The position numbers and the translations under genes are program-made. A stretch of 9,415 nt of DNA from AP-15 sp035570595. GTDB lineage: Bacteria; Pseudomonadota; Alphaproteobacteria; ATCC43930; CGMCC-115725. The notes beneath the pieces are model-generated. The model had not been told where the DNA came from. It did no database searches and worked only from the letters and a program-made list of their open reading frames with translations. This document shows, piece by piece, positions 5,990 to 9,415 of the stretch. How positions within the stretch are numbered: position 1 is the stretch's first letter; every line of letters begins with the position of its first letter. The DNA lies in contig DATMLF010000137.1 in assembly GCA_035570595.1 (NCBI GenBank), positions 1-9,415 of the forward strand. Reading direction: 5' to 3'.

Positions 5990-7043
5990 CTTGTCCGAGG
6001 CGGGCCACCTCGACGCGGCGGACGCGGCGTTGAGCGCCGCCATGGTTGCGGCGAGCGGTCTGTTCTCGGGTCTCGCCACATGGGCGCTGATCCCGGTCCT
6101 GCGCCGCCGCGGCGTGCTCGACCGGCCAAATCAACGATCCTCTCACCAGGTCCCGACACCGCGGGGCGGCGGCATCGCCGTCGTCGCGACGGTGCTGCTG
6201 GCGTGGCTCGGCTTCGCCGCCGCCGGCTGGGTGACTGCCGGAGTGATACCGGTCTGCGTCGCGGCCGGGCTGTTCGCCGCCGTCTGCTGGATCGACGATT
6301 TGCATGACCTGTCCCCGCCGGTGCGGTTGGCGGCGCAAGCGGCGGCGGTCGCGGTCGGGCTGCTGGCGCTGCCCGAGGGCGACAACGCGGTCAGGGGGTG
6401 GCTCGGTCCGGCGGCGTATTTCACCGCCCTTGGGCTTGTGTGGGTGTGGTGGGTCAACCTTTACAATTTCATGGACGGGATCGACGGCATCGCCGGCAGC
6501 GAGGCGGCGGCGATCGGCGGCGGGTTGCTGCTGTTCGCGGCGCTCGGCGCTGGGGTCGACCCGAGCGTAGGTTTGCTCGCCGGCGCGATCCTCGGCGCGG
6601 CCCTGGGCTTTCTCGTGTGGAACTGGGCGCCGGCGCGGGTCTTTCTCGGCGATGTCGGCAGCGCGCCGCTTGGCTATCTGACGGGATACCTGCTGATCGG
6701 GCTCGCCGCCGCGGGCCGCTGGAGGATCGCGCTGATCCTGCCGCTTTATTTTCTCGCCGACGCGACGATCACCCTCGGGCGGCGCTTGCTGCGCGGCGAG
6801 CGGGTGTGGCAGGCGCATCGCGAGCACTATTACCAGCAGGCGGTCCGGCGCGGGCTCGGCCATGCTGCCGTCGTCAAACGGGTGGTCCTCGCGGATTTGC
6901 TGCTGATCGCCTGCGGCTGGGCGGCGGAAAACGGCCTCGGCCCGCCCGCGCTCGCCGCCGCGGCAGTCATTGTCCTGGCATTGCTGACGGCGCTCGCCCG
7001 CGGCGGGCCGCCACCGCGGTCGAGTAAGAGCCGGCCCCGCTGA
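5964..7043 (+). CDS. WecA/WbpL-type polyprenyl-phosphate glycosyl-1-phosphate transferase
   Basis: This multi-pass inner-membrane enzyme transfers a sugar-1-phosphate from a UDP-sugar to undecaprenyl phosphate, the first step of a lipid-linked glycan. At 359 residues it fits the MraY/WecA family (GT4 in common annotation). Motifs in order: DRPNQRSSHxxPTPRGGG (53-70), the Mg-binding DDLHDLS (111-117), NFMDGIDGI (168-176), FLGDVGS (227-233) and HREHYYQ (285-291). About ten hydrophobic helices are readable. The RSSH/PTPRGGG signature and the HxxHYYQ ending resemble WecA/WbpL enzymes of O-antigen or exopolysaccharide pathways more than MraY; the exact sugar is unknown. The start taken is GTG 5964, overlapping the heparinase-like gene by 26 bases. 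TTG 5991 and ATG 6042 are alternatives, the latter close to the first membrane helix. No strong Shine-Dalgarno is seen, so coupling to the upstream gene is likely. Confidence 0.92.
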   Translation: MSARPPTISLSEAGHLDAADAALSAAMVAASGLFSGLATWALIPVLRRRGVLDRPNQRSSHQVPTPRGGGIAVVATVLLAWLGFAAAGWVTAGVIPVCVAAGLFAAVCWIDDLHDLSPPVRLAAQAAAVAVGLLALPEGDNAVRGWLGPAAYFTALGLVWVWWVNLYNFMDGIDGIAGSEAAAIGGGLLLFAALGAGVDPSVGLLAGAILGAALGFLVWNWAPARVFLGDVGSAPLGYLTGYLLIGLAAAGRWRIALILPLYFLADATITLGRRLLRGERVWQAHREHYYQQAVRRGLGHAAVVKRVVLADLLLIACGWAAENGLGPPALAAAAVIVLALLTALARGGPPPRSSKSRPR

Positions 7044-7080
7044 GCTTGCCTGCGGCAGCCGCCAACCCTATACCCGGCCG

Positions 7081-8664
7081 ATGAACGCGACGCCTGACAA
7101 GATTCGCCGAGCCCTGGTCTCGGTCAGCGACAAGACGGGGATCGCCGATTTCTGCGCGGCGCTCGCCGCCCGCGGGATCGCGCTCGTCTCGACCGGCGGC
7201 TCGGCGCAGGCGCTAGGGGCGGCGGGGCTCGCGGTGACCGAGGTGGCCGAGGTTACCGGCGTGCCCGAATTTCTCGACGGGCGGGTCAAGACCCTGCATC
7301 CGGCGATCCATGGCGGGCTGCTCGCGCGCCGCGATCGGCCGGATCACCTCGGCGCGCTAAGCCTGCGCGGCATTGCACCAATCGACCTCCTCGTGTGCAA
7401 CCTCTATCCGTTTGCCGAGACCGTCGCCGCCGGCGCCAGCCGCGACGACTGCATCGAAAACATCGACATCGGCGGCGTGGCGCTGATCCGGGCGGCCGCG
7501 AAGAACTACGACTCCGTGATCGTCGTGACGGACCCCGCCGACTATTCGCGGGTCCTCGCGGCGCTGGCGGACGGCGAGGGCTCGGTCGCACCCGCGCTGC
7601 GGCGCGAGCTGGCGCAGAAGGCGTATGCACTGACCGCATCCTATGATGCCGCCGTCGCCGAATGGCTGGCGCGCGAGGAGGGCGACATGCTCCCCGACCG
7701 GTTTGTTGTCGCGGGCAGGCTGGCGCAGCGGCTGCGCTATGGCGAAAACCCCCACCAAGTCGCGGCGTTCTATCGCACCGGCGAACCGCGGCCGGGGGTG
7801 GCGAGCGCGCGCCAGCTCCAGGGCAGGGAACTCTCGTACAACAACTATTCCGACGCCGACGCGGCCTTCGAGCTGGTCGCGGAGTTCGCCCGGCCGGCGG
7901 TCGCGATCGTCAAGCACGCCAACCCGTGCGGCGTCGCCGTCGGCGCGAGCCTGCGTGAGGCCTGGGACAAGGCGCTCGCCTGCGACCCGATCAGCGCGTT
8001 TGGCGGGGTGGTGGCGCTGAACCGCCCCCTCGACCGGACCGCGGCCGAGGCGATCGGCCGGCTCTTTGTCGAGGTGGTGATAGCCCCCGAAGTCGAGCCG
8101 GACGCGGCCGCACGACTCGCCGCGCGCGCCGGGCTGCGCCTCCTCGTCGCGGGTGCCGTGCCCGACCCGGCGGCGGCAGGAAGCGCTTACCGCTCGGTTG
8201 CCGGCGGGATCCTGGTTCAGGAGCGCGACCGGGCACAGGTCGCCGAAAAGCGGCTGTCCGTCGTCACCCGACGGACGCCGAGCGAGGCCGAGACGGCCGA
8301 CCTGATGTTCGCCGACAAGGTCGTCAAGCACGTCAAGTCGAACGCGATCGTCTTTGCCCGCGGCGGCGCCACCGTCGGGATCGGGGCGGGTCAGATGAGC
8401 CGCGTCGACAGCGTGCGGATCGCCGCCGACAAGGCCGCCGAAATCGGCCGCGCGGCGGGTTCGCCAGTGTCGCCGACGCGTGGCGCGGTGCTGGCCTCGG
8501 ACGCCTTCTTCCCGTTCGCCGACGGTCTCGAAGCGGCGGTCGCCGCCGGTGCGACGGCGGTGATCCAGCCCGGCGGCTCGGTACGCGACCCCGAGGTGAT
8601 CGCCGCAGCCGACGCGGCCGGCATCGCGATGGTGTTTTCCGGCATCCGCCGCTTCCGGCACTGA
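7081..8664 (+). CDS. purH: Bifunctional AICAR transformylase / IMP cyclohydrolase PurH
   Basis: PurH catalyses the last two steps of de novo purine synthesis in the cytosol: AICAR plus 10-formyl-THF to FAICAR, then ring closure to IMP. The 527-residue length is typical. The N-terminal MGS-like cyclohydrolase domain (about 1-150) shows SVSDKTG (14-20), STGGSAQ (37-43) and DGRVKTLHPAIHGGLL (66-81). The transformylase domain carries RYGENPHQ (219-226), KHANPCGVA with the catalytic Lys278-His279 pair, SNAIVFA (420-426), GIGAGQMSRVDS (433-444) and DAFFPFADGLE (474-484). All key residues appear intact. The ATG 7081 start fits the conserved N-terminus although its ribosome site is weak. It begins 37 bases after the glycosyltransferase stop, so read-through from the upstream genes is likely. 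Functionally it is unrelated to its polysaccharide neighbours. Confidence 0.98.
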   Translation: MNATPDKIRRALVSVSDKTGIADFCAALAARGIALVSTGGSAQALGAAGLAVTEVAEVTGVPEFLDGRVKTLHPAIHGGLLARRDRPDHLGALSLRGIAPIDLLVCNLYPFAETVAAGASRDDCIENIDIGGVALIRAAAKNYDSVIVVTDPADYSRVLAALADGEGSVAPALRRELAQKAYALTASYDAAVAEWLAREEGDMLPDRFVVAGRLAQRLRYGENPHQVAAFYRTGEPRPGVASARQLQGRELSYNNYSDADAAFELVAEFARPAVAIVKHANPCGVAVGASLREAWDKALACDPISAFGGVVALNRPLDRTAAEAIGRLFVEVVIAPEVEPDAAARLAARAGLRLLVAGAVPDPAAAGSAYRSVAGGILVQERDRAQVAEKRLSVVTRRTPSEAETADLMFADKVVKHVKSNAIVFARGGATVGIGAGQMSRVDSVRIAADKAAEIGRAAGSPVSPTRGAVLASDAFFPFADGLEAAVAAGATAVIQPGGSVRDPEVIAAADAAGIAMVFSGIRRFRH

Positions 8665-8669
8665 CCCGA

Positions 8670-8690
8670 GGGCGAGGCGGCGGCTCGCCC
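8670..8690. terminator. Hairpin between convergent purH and hss
   Basis: GGGCGAG (8670-8676) and CTCGCCC (8684-8690) form a perfect 7-base stem with a 7-base loop, five bases after the purH TGA. A second palindrome, GCCCGCGCGGGC (8687-8698), overlaps its right arm and would compete with it. No T-run follows in either direction beyond a short TT. Its place in a 43-base gap between convergent stops makes a shared two-way terminator plausible. Confidence 0.45.
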
Positions 8691-8707
8691 GCGCGGGCTT
8701 CAACCCC

Positions 8708-9415
8708 TCAGACGACGCGAATGTTTTTGAACTGCCACGGGTCGTCGCGGTCGAGATCCTCCGGAAACAGGCGCTCGCGATCCTCCAGCGGCGTCCAGCT
8801 GCCGTAGACCCCGGCGATGTCGCCGAGATAGGGCCGGGCTACCTCGAGGACCCGGGCGAAATCCATGTCCTCGGGTTCGACGACGCCCTCTCGCGGATGC
8901 TCGAGCGCCCAGACGAGGCCGCCCAGCACCGCCGCCGTGACCTGCAGCGAGGTGGCGTTGTTGTGCGGCGCCACCCGCCGCGCCTCGTCGATCGTCAAGC
9001 GCGAGCCGTACCAATAGACCCTGCCAAGCTGGCCCATCAGCAATACCCCGAGCTCGTCGGTCCCGGTGGTGATTTCGTCCATCATCAGCCGTTTGGCCGC
9101 CTGCAGCCGCCAGTTCTTGCCGGCGAATTCATGGAGGCTCAGCACCGCGTCGTCGCACGGGTGGTAGGCATAGTGGCAGGTCGGTCGATAGCGTGCCTCG
9201 CCGCCCTCCCTCAGGGTCAGGAAGTCGGCGATCGAGATCGATTCGCCGTGCGTGATCAAATAGCCGTAGTAGGCGCCTTCAAGTGGGGTCCAGCTGCGCA
9301 CCCGGGTCGCCGCCCCCGGCCGCAGCAGGTAGATCGCCGCGCCGCCGCCAAAATCATGCCGCCGCCCGTCCGCCGGAAAATGCCGTTCGTGGGTGCCCCA
9401 GCCGAGCTCGGCCGG
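8708..9415 (-). CDS. hss: Homospermidine synthase, C-terminal part
   Basis: This is the last 235 residues of a protein whose 5' end lies beyond the right edge; the family is about 480 residues. The open frame continues to base 9415 and the visible part opens with ELGWGTHERHFPADG. Homospermidine synthase is a cytosolic NAD-dependent enzyme that makes sym-homospermidine from putrescine, with release of 1,3-diaminopropane or ammonia depending on the donor. Supporting segments, numbered from the first visible residue: GGAAIYLLRPGAATRVRSW (24-42), GYLITHGESISIADF (51-65), TGTDELGVLLMGQ (117-129), YWYGSRLTIDEARRVAPHNN (134-153), NATSLQV (153-159) and DPWQFKNIRVV at the C-terminus. These match the bacterial homospermidine synthase pattern I know from alphaproteobacteria. 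It is convergent with purH. Long-chain polyamine synthesis is the implied role; carboxynorspermidine dehydrogenase-like relatives are less likely. Confidence 0.92.
   Translation of the reverse strand, partial: PAELGWGTHERHFPADGRRHDFGGGAAIYLLRPGAATRVRSWTPLEGAYYGYLITHGESISIADFLTLREGGEARYRPTCHYAYHPCDDAVLSLHEFAGKNWRLQAAKRLMMDEITTGTDELGVLLMGQLGRVYWYGSRLTIDEARRVAPHNNATSLQVTAAVLGGLVWALEHPREGVVEPEDMDFARVLEVARPYLGDIAGVYGSWTPLEDRERLFPEDLDRDDPWQFKNIRVV

Noticed and set aside
5117..6863. Two long overlapping minus-strand frames (5117-6079 and 5544-6863) opposite the heparinase-like and glycosyltransferase genes
   Set aside because: They are shadows of conserved plus-strand genes, rich in Arg/Ala/Gly/Pro, with no recognisable domain.
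7357..8703. A 448-codon minus-strand frame opposite purH
   Set aside because: PurH is unmistakable on the plus strand; the antisense translation has no known motif and reflects codon-position GC bias.
1..9415. CRISPR array, tRNA, rRNA, transposase, phage or toxin-antitoxin genes
   Set aside because: I looked on both strands and found no regularly spaced direct repeats, no tRNA-like cloverleaf and no such protein motifs.

Overview
The window looks like a chromosomal segment of a high-GC alphaproteobacterium, probably of the Rhodospirillales type. That placement is inferred from gene content: a DUF1674 (SDHAF4-like) gene divergent from rsmB, an rsmB / heparinase-like / purH order that I recall as common in alphaproteobacteria, and a bacterial homospermidine synthase. 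No rRNA, tRNA, CRISPR array or intact insertion sequence is visible.

Left part (1-2513). Genes lie on the minus strand. The window opens with the first 28 codons of an unidentified gene (1-85). A 201-base AT-richer spacer follows. Then come a TauD/TfdA-family 2-oxoglutarate/Fe(II) dioxygenase (287-1192) and a class I SAM-dependent methyltransferase (1241-2095), 48 bases apart and probably co-transcribed, methyltransferase first. The methyltransferase has visibly lower GC than the right half. Upstream of it is a 418-base gap with no convincing gene, holding an imperfect palindromic repeat (2315-2361) and a second hairpin (2440-2466).

Centre (2514-4153). A short DUF1674 gene (minus) is divergent from rsmB (plus), which encodes the 16S rRNA m5C967 methyltransferase. 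The rsmB leader has a long imperfect hairpin, then a ten-base perfect Shine-Dalgarno about 43 bases before the likely ATG, and a possible 13-codon upstream reading frame whose TGA overlaps the rsmB ATG.

Right part (4289-9415). A heparinase II/III-like protein is overlapped at its 3' end by a WecA/WbpL-type polyprenyl-phosphate glycosyl-1-phosphate transferase. The bifunctional purine enzyme purH follows. The heparinase-like and transferase genes suggest an envelope or extracellular polysaccharide role embedded in a housekeeping run. Convergent to purH is the C-terminal half of homospermidine synthase (hss), running off the right edge, with hairpins in the short gap between the two stops.

Most of the window is ordinary core genome. 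The points most worth checking are the rsmB leader, the overlapping heparinase/glycosyltransferase pair, the dioxygenase-methyltransferase pair and the non-coding 2.1-2.5 kb region.
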